DNA of 64,000 bases. It comes from Arsukibacterium tuosuense. Lineage in GTDB: Bacteria; Pseudomonadota; Gammaproteobacteria; Enterobacterales; Alteromonadaceae. The translations under genes and the position numbers were made by a program. The DNA is taken from the NCBI RefSeq assembly GCF_900215315.1, contig NZ_OBEB01000006.1, positions 186,001-250,000 on the forward strand. The letters run 5' to 3'. Below the pieces are notes generated by a model. The model was not told where the DNA came from and did not search any database. It saw only the letters and a list, made by a program, of their open reading frames with translations. Shown in pieces: positions 55,835 through 64,000 of the stretch; the first letter of the stretch is position 1; each line of letters begins with the position of its first letter.

Positions 55835-56236
55835 CGAATTACTCGCCGTAGTATGCGGTTACAGGTCGACGTTACCGTAGCATTTTTATCGCATTGACGC
55901 TGCTTAAAAACGCAGCAAACTAACTTATGCACAGCCTGCAAATAAAAATATCGGCAGTATTGCGTGCATAAGTTATTGTAATTTGCAGGATTAACAAAAA
56001 ATAATAAGGCGATGAACAGGCAGAATCTATCGTTACTCAACAGCCTTGTGCAACTTAACAACAGTTTTATCCACAGAGTCTGTGAAGAAGTTCACATAGG
56101 TTAGGTAAAGAAAATGGGAAATGTGGATAACTATGGATTAGCACAAGCATTGCGGCTAATGAAATTCCGTTTGCCGTAACCGCGACTTTGTGAAAGAATC
56201 TTTGTTATAGCAGAAATAGACTCGCTAGAGGTTTGT
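55835..56236. promoter_or_regulatory. mutH-rppH intergenic region with DnaA-box cluster (DARS2-like candidate)
   Basis: The 402-bp gap holds three exact TTATNCACA boxes: TTATGCACA (55925-55933, plus), TTATCCACA (56067-56075, plus) and TTATCCACA on the minus strand (56122-56130). A near-match lies at 55963-55971 (minus, one mismatch). The first and the near-match form the ends of a 12-bp inverted repeat (TAACTTATGCAC / GTGCATAAGTTA, 55921-55975). E. coli keeps its DnaA-reactivating site DARS2 near mutH. No protein-coding frame here looks real. Function is inferred. Confidence 0.6.
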
Positions 56237-56740
56237 GTGATCGATGCCGAAGGTTTTCGGGCCAATGTCGGCATAGTGATTTGTAACACCCAGGGACAGG
56301 TGTTTTGGGCGAAAAGATATGGTCAGCATTCCTGGCAGTATCCACAGGGTGGTATCGACGATGGCGAAACGCCAGAGCAGGCCATGTATCGCGAACTGCA
56401 TGAGGAAGTCGGGCTACGGCCTGAAGATGTAGAAATAATCAGTGTTACCAAGCATTGGTTGCGCTACAAACTTCCGAAACGCTTAATTCGCAAAGACAGT
56501 AATCCTGTGTGTATCGGGCAAAAGCAAAAGTGGTTTTTATTGCGTTTGACCTGTCGGGAAGAAGATGTAAATCTGGCTGTAACATCGCATCCTGAGTTCG
56601 ATAACTGGCGTTGGGTCAGTTATTGGTATCCAGTGCGTCAGGTAGTGGCTTTTAAACGAGAAGTGTATCGAAAAGTCATGCGTGAATTTGCCCCGGTTGC
56701 TTTGCCATTTACCCGCAGAGATATTAAAAAAAAGTATTAA
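56237..56740 (+). CDS. rppH: RNA pyrophosphohydrolase RppH
   Basis: 167 residues from a GTG start (56237, TAGAGG upstream), giving [17 protein letters not shown] as in the family. The Nudix box spans about residues 38-60 (GGIDDGET ... RELHEEVGL). RppH removes pyrophosphate from mRNA 5' ends and so opens them to RNase E. ptsP follows 56 bp later on the same strand, the usual pair in gammaproteobacteria. Confidence 0.96.
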   Translation: MIDAEGFRANVGIVICNTQGQVFWAKRYGQHSWQYPQGGIDDGETPEQAMYRELHEEVGLRPEDVEIISVTKHWLRYKLPKRLIRKDSNPVCIGQKQKWFLLRLTCREEDVNLAVTSHPEFDNWRWVSYWYPVRQVVAFKREVYRKVMREFAPVALPFTRRDIKKKY

Positions 56741-56796
56741 GAAAATATATTAATAACTATTAAATTTGCTAAAACCGACAGGACAATGAGGTTCTT

Positions 56797-59055
56797 ATGC
56801 TAAGCCAGTTGCGGCGGATTGTTCAGGATGTGGCTCAGGAGCCAGCTCTAGACAATGCTCTGGCTGGCTTAGTCTCAAGCATTAAAACCGCATTGGCCAC
56901 CGAATGTTGTTCGGTGTATCTGGCTGATTATCAGCAACAGCATTTTATGCTGATGGCTACCGACGGCTTAAATCAGGATGCTGTGGGTAACGTTGCTATC
57001 GGCTTTTCTGAAGGATTAATCGGTTGGGTAGGGCAACGGGAAGAACCTATCAACCTCGCTCAGGCTCAACTCCATCCGCGCTTCAGGGTTACGCCTGAAG
57101 TTAGTGAAGATCGCTTCTCTGCTTTTCTCGGTTGTCCTATTATTCACCATCGAAAAGTGCTTGGCGTATTAACCATTCAGCAATCGGCTGAGCGGGTGTT
57201 TAGTGAAGATGAAGAGTCTTTTCTGGTTACCCTTGGTGCCCAGTTAGCCTCGGTATTAGCGAATGCAGAAATGCGTGATGCGGCCAGTCAGAGCCCATCT
57301 ACCATGGCGAAGTCAGGTCAGCTGGCTGGATTGCCGGGCGCGCCGGGTATGGCCATTGGCGAAGCATATGTACTGCAGCCCTCCAGCGATTTCGACGCCA
57401 TTTCCCTGAAAAAGTCTGATGAACCAGAAAAAGAACTGGCATTGTTCTACCGTGCCGTAAAAGTGACTAAAGCTGAGTTTAACCGGCTGGCCGAGCGAAT
57501 GGCCGGCCATATCCCGGCAGACGCCCTGGCGATATTTGATGTATATCACCAGTTGCTTGATGCGGCCAGTCTGGGCCAGGAAATTGAGCAGCAAATTGCT
57601 GAGGGCTGGTGTGCGAAAAGCGCGCTGAAGCGGGTAGTGGAAAAGTTTGCCCGCCAATTTGACGATATGGACGACGCTTACCTGCGAGAGCGGGGCACTG
57701 ACATCCGGGATTTGGGACAGCGGGTTTTGAATAATCTGCTCGACTCGGAGCAGCGTAAAGTGAAACTGCCGCAACGAGTGGTATTAGTTGCTGACAACGT
57801 TACTGCCACCATGCTGGCTGAGGTCCCCCGTGAGCAACTGGTTGCTATTGTTTCGCTGCGGGGCTCGGTTAACTCTCATGCGGCTATTATGGCCAGGGCC
57901 CTGGGCATCCCGGCCGTAATGGGCGTGAACGAACTGCCGTTGCTGCACTGGCAAAATCAGCAGGTGATAGTGGATGGTTATGAAGGCCATATTCTGCTGT
58001 CGCCGGTTGAAGCTATTTGCGCGGAATATCGGCGGCTGATTAATGAAGATGCAGAACTAACAGCGCGTTACCAGCAGGAAGTGGCGCTGCCGTCACAGTC
58101 TTCATGTGGCAAGCCTTTTAAGCTGATGGTGAACTGTGGCCTGGCTATTGAGCTGGAAACCAGTAATGCCGAATACACCGATGGGGTTGGCCTGTATCGT
58201 ACCGAGTTTCCGTTTATTATGCGTAATCGTTTTCCCACTGAACAAGAGCAAGTGGAGCTTTACCGCAAAGTACTGAGTGGTTATGCCGGCAAGGCCGTGG
58301 TGATGCGTACGCTGGATGTCGGTGGTGACAAAGCTTTACCCTATTTTAGTATTGTTGAAGAAAACCCGTTTCTTGGCTGGCGCGGCATAAGGCTGACGCT
58401 TGATCATCCTGAGATTTTTCTGGTGCAAATCCGGGCGATGTTAAAAGCCAACATCACTTTGGATAATTTACACATTCTGCTGCCAATGATTTCTGATCTG
58501 GCTGAGGTCGATGAAGCGATCCGGCTGATCAGACAAGCCAGTTTTGAAGTCAGTGACGAGCTTAATATTGCGCTACCAAAACCGAAAATTGGCGTAATGA
58601 TTGAAGTTCCGTCAATTATGTATCAGCTGCCAGAACTGGCAGCGCGAGTTGACTTTTGCTCAGTGGGTACCAACGATCTTACTCAGTATCTGCTGGCAGT
58701 TGACAGAAACAATGCCCGGGTTGCTAACCTGTATGATGCGCTGCATCCGTCGGTGCTACGCGCGTTGAATTTATTGGCTGAACAGGCCCGGCAGTTAAAG
58801 TTCCCAATTAGTATTTGTGGTGAGCTTGGTGGTGAGCCGGCAGGTGTGTTGGTATTAGCAGCAATGGGCTACAGTCGCTTTAGTATGAACAACAGTAATC
58901 TGGCGAAAATTAAGTGGTTGTTACGTCGGGTGAAAGTGACTGAGCTCGAAGCAATATTACCCGAGGTGCTGGCATGCCAGTCGCCAAAGCAGGTGAAACA
59001 GTTGGTACAACGCTTTTTGGAGCAAAAGCAGTTGCTTAGCCAATTGAGAGCTTAA
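56797..59055 (+). CDS. ptsP: Nitrogen-PTS enzyme I (PtsP)
   Basis: 752 residues. A GAF domain (about 18-155) precedes the enzyme I part: PEP-utiliser N domain, phospho-His in GSVNSHAAIMARALGIP, and the TIM-barrel with GLYRTEFPFIMRNRFPTEQEQ, TLDVGGDKALPYF, SVGTNDLTQYLLAVDRNN and ICGELGGEPAG. It passes phosphate from PEP to NPr and EIIA-Ntr and links carbon, nitrogen and potassium control; the GAF domain usually binds glutamine. Cytoplasmic. Confidence 0.96.
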   Translation: MLSQLRRIVQDVAQEPALDNALAGLVSSIKTALATECCSVYLADYQQQHFMLMATDGLNQDAVGNVAIGFSEGLIGWVGQREEPINLAQAQLHPRFRVTPEVSEDRFSAFLGCPIIHHRKVLGVLTIQQSAERVFSEDEESFLVTLGAQLASVLANAEMRDAASQSPSTMAKSGQLAGLPGAPGMAIGEAYVLQPSSDFDAISLKKSDEPEKELALFYRAVKVTKAEFNRLAERMAGHIPADALAIFDVYHQLLDAASLGQEIEQQIAEGWCAKSALKRVVEKFARQFDDMDDAYLRERGTDIRDLGQRVLNNLLDSEQRKVKLPQRVVLVADNVTATMLAEVPREQLVAIVSLRGSVNSHAAIMARALGIPAVMGVNELPLLHWQNQQVIVDGYEGHILLSPVEAICAEYRRLINEDAELTARYQQEVALPSQSSCGKPFKLMVNCGLAIELETSNAEYTDGVGLYRTEFPFIMRNRFPTEQEQVELYRKVLSGYAGKAVVMRTLDVGGDKALPYFSIVEENPFLGWRGIRLTLDHPEIFLVQIRAMLKANITLDNLHILLPMISDLAEVDEAIRLIRQASFEVSDELNIALPKPKIGVMIEVPSIMYQLPELAARVDFCSVGTNDLTQYLLAVDRNNARVANLYDALHPSVLRALNLLAEQARQLKFPISICGELGGEPAGVLVLAAMGYSRFSMNNSNLAKIKWLLRRVKVTELEAILPEVLACQSPKQVKQLVQRFLEQKQLLSQLRA

Positions 59056-59076
59056 AACTTATTCAGCTGATTTAAT

Positions 59077-59099
59077 GGTACAAGCAGCACGCTTGTACC
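59077..59099. other. Hairpin between ptsP and the TSUP gene
   Basis: GGTACAAGC-AGCAC-GCTTGTACC, nine pairs. Followed by GCAGTATTTAT, so only a weak terminator or attenuator on the plus strand. Confidence 0.5.
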
Positions 59100-59123
59100 G
59101 CAGTATTTATATTGAGATGTCCT

Positions 59124-59918
59124 TTGTTAACAATACTTCTGATTTCTGCGCTAATTGGTTGTCTGGCTGGCTTTCTGGCCGGTTTACTGGGTATTGGCGG
59201 TGGTCTGGTTATTGTGCCGGTTTTGGTGGTGCTGCTGCCGGCATTAGGCGTGGTTAGTCTGGATAACGTTATGGTGGTTGCAGTAGCCACGTCACTGGCC
59301 TCGATTATTATTACCTCAGGCTCCTCTATTCGTGCCCATCATAAACGCAATAATGTCAGTTGGTCATTGGCCGGCACTGTTATGCTGGGTGCCGGTATTG
59401 GTGCAGGGATGATTGGTCTGGTTGCCCATCATATAAATGGCACGACCTTAAGAGTAATTTTTGGGGTGGCAGTATTTTTGCTGGCATTAAGAATGCTTGG
59501 CTCACGCAGTGTAATGGGCCGGGCGCCGTTGCCGGCAAAACCCGTGCTTGGTGCTATTTCAGCAGTGCTTGGCGCTATATCAGGTTTACTGGGTATCGGC
59601 GGCGGCGCGCTGGTGGTACCGGTGCTGAACTATTTTTCTGTCGACATGCGCCGGGCTATCGGCTGTGCCGCAGCCAGCGGTATCGCTATTGCTGTCCTTG
59701 GCACCCTGGGGTATGTTATTGCCGGCTGGCAACGCTACCAACTGACCGACGGTTTTGTTGGTTATATTTATTTGCCTGCATTAATTGGTGTTGTCTCCAC
59801 CTCGGTATTTACGGCGACGTTGGGTGCAGCTATGACCCAGCGCCTGCCAGTGCTTACCATAAAAAGAGTGTTTGGTGTGTTCCTGATGCTGGTTGCCGCC
59901 AGAATGGTTTTTAGTTAA
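59124..59918 (+). CDS. TSUP-family membrane permease (TauE/SafE)
   Basis: 264 residues from the TTG at 59124, with TTGAGA eight bases upstream; a TTG at 59112 also opens the frame but lacks a Shine-Dalgarno. Eight membrane helices with two GLLGIGGG repeats (GFLAGLLGIGGGLVIVPVL and GLLGIGGGALVVPVLNYF). Probable anion (sulfite-like) exporter; it is a paralogue of the protein at 24269. It sits in the conserved ptsP-TSUP-lgt-thyA order. Confidence 0.9.
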   Translation: MLTILLISALIGCLAGFLAGLLGIGGGLVIVPVLVVLLPALGVVSLDNVMVVAVATSLASIIITSGSSIRAHHKRNNVSWSLAGTVMLGAGIGAGMIGLVAHHINGTTLRVIFGVAVFLLALRMLGSRSVMGRAPLPAKPVLGAISAVLGAISGLLGIGGGALVVPVLNYFSVDMRRAIGCAAASGIAIAVLGTLGYVIAGWQRYQLTDGFVGYIYLPALIGVVSTSVFTATLGAAMTQRLPVLTIKRVFGVFLMLVAARMVFS

Positions 59919-59969
59919 TAATATCAACAGTTTAAAATTTTTGGTTATGATGGTTTTTAAAGGATAAAG

Positions 59970-60800
59970 ATGACAAGTTCCTACCTCGACTTTCCTGATA
60001 TCGATCCGGTATTAGTTTCTATAGGCCCGTTATTTGGTTATGGACCGCTCAATATCCATTGGTACGGCGTCATGTATGCAGTCGCATTTGGCCTTGCATA
60101 CTGGTTGGCCAACCGCGCAGCCGCGAAACCGGGCTCGGGCTGGACTAAAGAGCAAGTCAGCGATTTGCTGTTTTTTGGCTTTCTCGGGGTAATTGTTGGC
60201 GGCAGACTGGGCTATGTGTTCTTCTACAATTTCGGACAACTGCTGGCAGAGCCGCTGTACCTGTTTAAAACCTGGGAAGGCGGTATGTCGTTTCATGGCG
60301 GTTTGCTCGGAGTGTTACTGGCGATGGCCTGGTTTGCCCGGCGTTACCATAAATCTTATCTGCAGCTGGGCGACTTTGTCGCGCCACTGATTCCTCTTGG
60401 CCTGGCTGCCGGCCGGCTGGGCAATTTTATCAACGGCGAATTATGGGGCCGCACCACTGACGTGCCGTGGGCGGTAATGTTTCCCAATGCAGGAAGTTTA
60501 CCCCGTCATCCGTCGCAGCTATACCATGTGCTGCTGGAAGGCATTTTATTGTTTATTATTATTATGCTGGTTCGGCGCTTAAAACCGGCTACCGGTACTG
60601 TGGGTGGGGTGTTCCTGCTGGGCTACGGTGTGTTTCGCTTTTTCGTGGAGTTTTTCCGTCAGCCCGATGCCCATCTTGGTGTATTATCAGCCGGTATGAC
60701 AATGGGGCAATGGCTGTGTCTGCCGATGATCGCAGCAGGCCTCGGCCTGATAATTTACGTGAATAGTAAGCCCGCAGTGTCAGTACGGGGGAGAAAATGA
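59970..60800 (+). CDS. lgt: Prolipoprotein diacylglyceryl transferase
   Basis: 276 residues with seven membrane helices. Lgt signature [16 protein letters not shown] and the catalytic [11 protein letters not shown] are intact. It adds diacylglycerol to the lipobox cysteine, the first step for the lipoproteins described in this window. Its stop overlaps the thyA start (ATGA), so the two are translationally coupled. Confidence 0.97.
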   Translation: MTSSYLDFPDIDPVLVSIGPLFGYGPLNIHWYGVMYAVAFGLAYWLANRAAAKPGSGWTKEQVSDLLFFGFLGVIVGGRLGYVFFYNFGQLLAEPLYLFKTWEGGMSFHGGLLGVLLAMAWFARRYHKSYLQLGDFVAPLIPLGLAAGRLGNFINGELWGRTTDVPWAVMFPNAGSLPRHPSQLYHVLLEGILLFIIIMLVRRLKPATGTVGGVFLLGYGVFRFFVEFFRQPDAHLGVLSAGMTMGQWLCLPMIAAGLGLIIYVNSKPAVSVRGRK

Positions 60801-61630
60801 AGCAATATCTTGATTTAATGCGTCATGTGCTGGAGCACGGCCATAAAAAAACCGACCGTACCGGCACTGGTACCATAAGTGTATTTGGTTACCAGATGCG
60901 TTTTGATTTGCAGCAGGGCTTTCCGCTTATTACCACCAAAAAATGCCATCTGCGTTCGATTATTCATGAGTTATTATGGTTTTTAAAAGGTGAAACCAAT
61001 ATTGGCTACCTGCAGGACAATGGCGTATCTATCTGGAATGAATGGGCGACTGAAACAGGAGAGCTGGGGCCGGTATACGGCGCGCAGTGGCGCAGCTGGA
61101 CCAGTCATGACGGCCAGGTAATTGACCAGATAAGCGAGCTAATTAACGATATAAAACGCACACCTGACTCACGCCGCTTAATTGTCAGCGCCTGGAATCC
61201 TGCTGTACTACCCGATACCCGTTATTCACCTAAAGAAAACGCCGCTATGGGTAAACAGGCTTTACCGCCGTGTCATACTTTGTTCCAGTTCTATGTCAAT
61301 GATGGCCGTTTATCATGTCAGCTATATCAGCGCAGTGCCGATATCTTCCTCGGTGTGCCATTTAATATTGCCAGTTATGCCTTGTTAACGTTAATGGTGG
61401 CACAGGTTTGCGGCCTGGAACCCGGCGATTTCGTGCATACGTTTGGCGATGCGCATCTTTATTTAAACCATTTAGAGCAAGTGAATACCCAACTGGCCCG
61501 CGAACCTTATCCGATGCCAACCATGCGGTTGAATCCGGACATTAAAGATATTTTTGGTTTTAGCATTACTGATTTTACTTTAGAGAATTATCAGGCTCAT
61601 CCCCACATTAAAGCGCCAGTGGCGATTTAA
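60797..61630 (+). CDS. thyA: Thymidylate synthase
   Basis: 277 residues against 264 in E. coli; the extra stretch is an insert at about 140-152 ([13 protein letters not shown]) that some gammaproteobacteria have. Catalytic cysteine in [13 protein letters not shown], nucleotide loop [20 protein letters not shown] and the folate end are intact. It makes dTMP from dUMP with methylene-THF. Overlaps lgt by four bases. Confidence 0.97.
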   Translation: MKQYLDLMRHVLEHGHKKTDRTGTGTISVFGYQMRFDLQQGFPLITTKKCHLRSIIHELLWFLKGETNIGYLQDNGVSIWNEWATETGELGPVYGAQWRSWTSHDGQVIDQISELINDIKRTPDSRRLIVSAWNPAVLPDTRYSPKENAAMGKQALPPCHTLFQFYVNDGRLSCQLYQRSADIFLGVPFNIASYALLTLMVAQVCGLEPGDFVHTFGDAHLYLNHLEQVNTQLAREPYPMPTMRLNPDIKDIFGFSITDFTLENYQAHPHIKAPVAI

Positions 61631-61709
61631 TGACAAAAATATCCTGATTTTCTGGCCTGGATCTTGCTTTTGATAATGGCAAAGCATTCAGGCTTGAAAA
61701 GAGGTAAAT

Positions 61710-62333
61710 ATGAAGTGGCTATGGTTTGCAGCAGGTTTTCTGCTGACAGGCGTGGTGCTTGCCGGTTGTGCGCGTCCGGCGGCACCTGCGGCGACACCAA
61801 CAACAGTATCTGAGCTGAGTCCGCAGCCGCTGGGGTTTTATACCGAGCGAATAGCCAGGCAATTATTTGCCCAACTGGATGACAGTCCACTTTGGCTTAC
61901 CCGGCCGCAAATTGCCGTCAGCAGTTTTTTACCTGCGACAGCTTTACACTTGCGCGACGCCAACACCGAGCAGCGCGACTTTGCCAATCAGCTCAGTGAA
62001 AGCATGCTTGCGCACAGCCGCCAATTCGGTTATGCCGTTTACGAGTACCGGTTGAGCAATGAAGTGATGCTGGCAGATGATTATGAGCAGGCGCTTAGCC
62101 GCCAAATAAGCGACATTAAAAGCAAAGGCGAAGCCAATACGCTGCTTACCGGTACCTACACCCTGCAACAGGACGCGGTTATTGTGAACGCCCGCCTGAT
62201 CCATATTCCATCCAAGCAAGTGTTGGCAGCGGTGACTGATTATATTCCGGCAAATGTGCTGTGGAGCACACAGCAAGTTAATAAACGTGGTGCCATGTTT
62301 TACCGGCAAAGTCCGGCAGGAGAAAATCAATGA
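61710..62333 (+). CDS. FlgO-like outer-membrane lipoprotein 1
   Basis: 207 residues with lipobox LAGC. The FlgO domain (about 40-195) reads YTERIARQLFAQL, IAVSSFLPATALHL, NQLSESMLAHSRQFGYAVYEYR, ANTLLTGTYTLQQDAVIVNARLI. FlgO is an outer-membrane protein needed for full motility in Vibrio cholerae. Here it overlaps the next paralogue by four bases (ATGA). No flagellar gene is in view, so the link to flagella is not shown. Confidence 0.85.
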   Translation: MKWLWFAAGFLLTGVVLAGCARPAAPAATPTTVSELSPQPLGFYTERIARQLFAQLDDSPLWLTRPQIAVSSFLPATALHLRDANTEQRDFANQLSESMLAHSRQFGYAVYEYRLSNEVMLADDYEQALSRQISDIKSKGEANTLLTGTYTLQQDAVIVNARLIHIPSKQVLAAVTDYIPANVLWSTQQVNKRGAMFYRQSPAGENQ

Positions 62334-62977
62334 AACGGCTAACAACTATAGCAATTTTAACAGTGCTTAGCGGCTGTGCAGCACCCGAGCGCACTGTTAC
62401 CGTTACAGGTCAAAGCGGTGATAGCCAGGACAACCGCACGCAACGCATCGCCCAGCTACCAAGTACGGCATCACCTGCAGGCAATGATTTGCAAAGCTCC
62501 ACTGGTCTGCCGCTGTTAACGGTTAACGACTATGTAAGAAATCTGGTGCATGAATTGATGGCATTGCAGCAGAGTCTGGATAGTGACAGCCAGATCGGCG
62601 TAACAGATTTTAGTTATGTTGATTCAGCGCTGGATCAGGGCTCGGTGTTCAGCAATCATTTAAGTGAGGCAATGATTTATGATCTGCATAAATTCGGCGT
62701 TCCGGTACTGGACTATAAAGTGACTGATTATATCCGGGTCACTGAAACGGGCGATTTTGTGTTGAGCCGCAACTACGAAGAGCTTTCCGATGAAGTGGCT
62801 ATTCGTTATGTGGTTACCGGCACGCTTACTACTCATCAACAAGGCGTCCTTGTTAATGCCAGGCTGGTACAAATCGACAACAAGCGGGTGGTGTCTGCAG
62901 CCCGCACTTTTGTGCCGCGCCATATTGTGCAGGCGGTTATTTCCCGTCAGGGCGAGCAAGTGATGCGGATTAAATAA
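62330..62977 (+). CDS. FlgO-like outer-membrane lipoprotein 2
   Basis: 215 residues with lipobox LSGC. The FlgO domain (about 60-205): LTVNDYVRNLVHELM, IGVTDFSYVDSALDQGSVFSN split by the usual loop, MIYDLHKFGVPVLDYKVTD, IRYVVTGTLTTHQQGVLVNARLVQ. It overlaps copy 1, so they are coupled and probably act as a pair. Paralogue divergence is high, which suggests an old duplication. Confidence 0.85.
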   Translation: MKRLTTIAILTVLSGCAAPERTVTVTGQSGDSQDNRTQRIAQLPSTASPAGNDLQSSTGLPLLTVNDYVRNLVHELMALQQSLDSDSQIGVTDFSYVDSALDQGSVFSNHLSEAMIYDLHKFGVPVLDYKVTDYIRVTETGDFVLSRNYEELSDEVAIRYVVTGTLTTHQQGVLVNARLVQIDNKRVVSAARTFVPRHIVQAVISRQGEQVMRIK

Positions 62978-63046
62978 CCTTAAACACCTTGTTTATGTGT
63001 TGTCCGGATAAAGTCAGGACTCGCCTAAAGAAACCCTACCTGGTGC

Positions 63047-63079
63047 CGATATACTGAAACAGACGTTCAGTATATCGGG
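63047..63079 (+). promoter_or_regulatory. Strong stem-loop before the third FlgO-like gene
   Basis: CCGATATACTGAA / TTCAGTATATCGG, 13 pairs, seven-nt loop (63060-63066), ending seven bases before the ATG at 63086. No U-tract. It could be a dyad operator or an RNA structure that limits access to the ribosome site. Confidence 0.7.
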
Positions 63080-63085
63080 CATACC

Positions 63086-63742
63086 ATGATAAAAAAAATC
63101 TCTCTAATTATCTCTGGCTGCATGGCTTTGTTTATAAGTGGCTGCAGCATGTTACCTTTCAGTCAGCATGATCCCTCACAGAATCCACAACTGTCTTCTG
63201 AAACGCCATATATTATTACCGAACCCGGCAGCCGCAGTCAGTCAACAGAACCTGATTATCAGCTGAGGGCATATCCCGCTAGCAGCAGGCTGTACGCCAG
63301 CCATAAACAGCTGGATGACTATGTCGCTGAGCTGGCCATGCAGCTGTATCATAACAGCGCCATGCCCATGGTTAATGCAACAGTAGCCGTGGCTGGCTTT
63401 GCCGAGTTAACACCGGCACGCAATACCCTGCACCCGCTGGGCAATGATCTGGCTGAGCGTTTTCTGCAGCAACTGCCCCGTTATGGCGTCACTATGGTCG
63501 ATCATAAACTAACGGGAGGCCTTAAACTGACCGCAGACGGCGATGCGGTATTTAGCAATCGTACTGGCCAGATTACTGCTAACCAACAAATTGATTATGT
63601 GCTAAGCGGTACGGTACAACACAGCCAACGCGGGGCTATGGTCAATGTGCGAATTATGCATTTGAAAAACAAAACCATCCTGGCCAGCGCCAGCCAACTG
63701 ATTCCACTGTTTGTGCTGGATAACAATCAGGCGCTCTGGTAA
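63086..63742 (+). CDS. FlgO-like outer-membrane lipoprotein 3
   Basis: 218 residues with lipobox ISGC (signal MIKKISLIISGCMALFISGC). The FlgO domain (about 75-210): LDDYVAELAMQLYHNSA, VAVAGFAELTPARNTLHPLGNDLAERFLQ across the core, YGVTMVDHKLTGG, IDYVLSGTVQHSQRGAMVNVRIM. It is separated from copy 2 by 108 bp with the stem-loop at 63047 and may be expressed on its own. Confidence 0.85.
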   Translation: MIKKISLIISGCMALFISGCSMLPFSQHDPSQNPQLSSETPYIITEPGSRSQSTEPDYQLRAYPASSRLYASHKQLDDYVAELAMQLYHNSAMPMVNATVAVAGFAELTPARNTLHPLGNDLAERFLQQLPRYGVTMVDHKLTGGLKLTADGDAVFSNRTGQITANQQIDYVLSGTVQHSQRGAMVNVRIMHLKNKTILASASQLIPLFVLDNNQALW

Positions 63743-63766
63743 ACGCCAAAACGAATGAGGTACAGC

Positions 63767-64000
63767 TCAATAGCCTGTCATTTCCAGGTAGCCCTTACCT
63801 GAGTGACTGCCTGTGAAGCGGATTGGTCCCTCCCAATAGGCAATCCCTGTTGCCATCCAGGCATTGGGATTTAGTGCCTGAGTGCGTATATCGATGCCAA
63901 AATCTTCTACTGTGAGCTGCCATTCTACCGGCAGCTCTCTGCCGGCTACGGTATGCTGTTGTAATAGCTGCATCCGTATTTGCTGTGGTTGCAGCGGTTG
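63767..64000 (-). CDS. CrtC/AttH-like lipocalin-type hydrolase (partial, N-terminus outside window)
   Basis: The frame ends at 63767 and is open to the window edge (77 residues). The C-terminal pattern AYWEGPIRFTGSHSGKGYLEMTGY is that of lipocalin-like CrtC/AttH proteins (carotenoid 1,2-hydratase-related, often encoded beside an ABC export system). Function in this organism is unknown. Convergent with the third FlgO-like gene. Confidence 0.75.
   Translation of the reverse strand, partial: QPLQPQQIRMQLLQQHTVAGRELPVEWQLTVEDFGIDIRTQALNPNAWMATGIAYWEGPIRFTGSHSGKGYLEMTGY

Noticed and set aside
55831..56061. 76-residue minus-strand frame between mutH and rppH
   Set aside because: Cys-rich, low-quality composition, no Shine-Dalgarno, and it overlaps the DnaA-box region; it looks like chance.
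59360..59914. 184-residue Cys/Trp-rich frame inside the second TSUP gene
   Set aside because: Out-of-frame shadow of a membrane protein gene; composition is atypical for a real protein.

Overview
The window reads as chromosome of a marine or freshwater gammaproteobacterium of the Alteromonadales/Chromatiaceae type (Rheinheimera, Arsukibacterium or Alishewanella-like). The grounds are the gene order mutH / rppH-ptsP-TSUP-lgt-thyA, the divergent rnhA/dnaQ pair, a VolA/Pla-1-type lipase, three FlgO-type lipoproteins and base composition near 50% GC. This rests on reading protein families, not on a database match. I see no phage, insertion sequence, integrase or CRISPR array; most of the window is core chromosome.

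Layout. 1-8.5 kb: partial small secreted protein, a DsbA-like lipoprotein, a solute-binding protein, ettA, DUF2750, folE, a CHASE-PAS-PAS-GGDEF-EAL protein, and a gshB-type glutathione synthase with a PA3496-like small protein. 9.8-17.7 kb: the most distinctive locus. It holds an ECF sigma factor and RskA-like anti-sigma factor, followed by DUF4331 protein, a small lipoprotein, a TPR protein, an orphan HupE-type periplasmic domain, a TonB-dependent receptor and a periplasmic glutathione peroxidase. Nearly the same promoter (TGCATCCA, 13 nt, GTCGT) lies upstream of both the sigma gene and the DUF4331 gene, which suggests an autoregulated envelope regulon. 17.7-21.4 kb: a palindromic element, rnhA, dnaQ, a TIGR03503-like membrane protein, then three identical tRNA-Asp genes followed by three copies of a 140-bp tandem repeat carrying a rearranged tRNA-Asp-like sequence.

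21.4-35.5 kb: GAF histidine kinase, a four-gene sulfur operon (TSUP, rhodanese, two YeeE/YedE halves), proS, Kelch protein, trmO, purU, carbonic anhydrase, manC-manB, a possible H-NS-like protein and yciK. 35.7-48.9 kb: VolA/Pla-1 lipase, sohB, DAACS symporter, Ig-like lipoprotein, astB, topA, a coiled-coil membrane protein and an orphan histidine kinase. 49-56 kb: cysB, then metE and metR, which are divergent and share a control region with readable MetJ and MetR sites; then a sterol-desaturase-like protein, a solute-binding lipoprotein and mutH. The 402-bp gap between mutH and rppH carries three consensus DnaA boxes and recalls the E. coli DARS2 element near mutH. 56.2-64 kb: rppH, ptsP, TSUP permease, lgt-thyA, three FlgO-like lipoproteins (the third behind a strong stem-loop) and a partial CrtC/AttH-like protein.

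Convergent gene pairs are mostly separated by readable hairpin terminators, and several start codons were moved from the longest frame on Shine-Dalgarno and family-length grounds.
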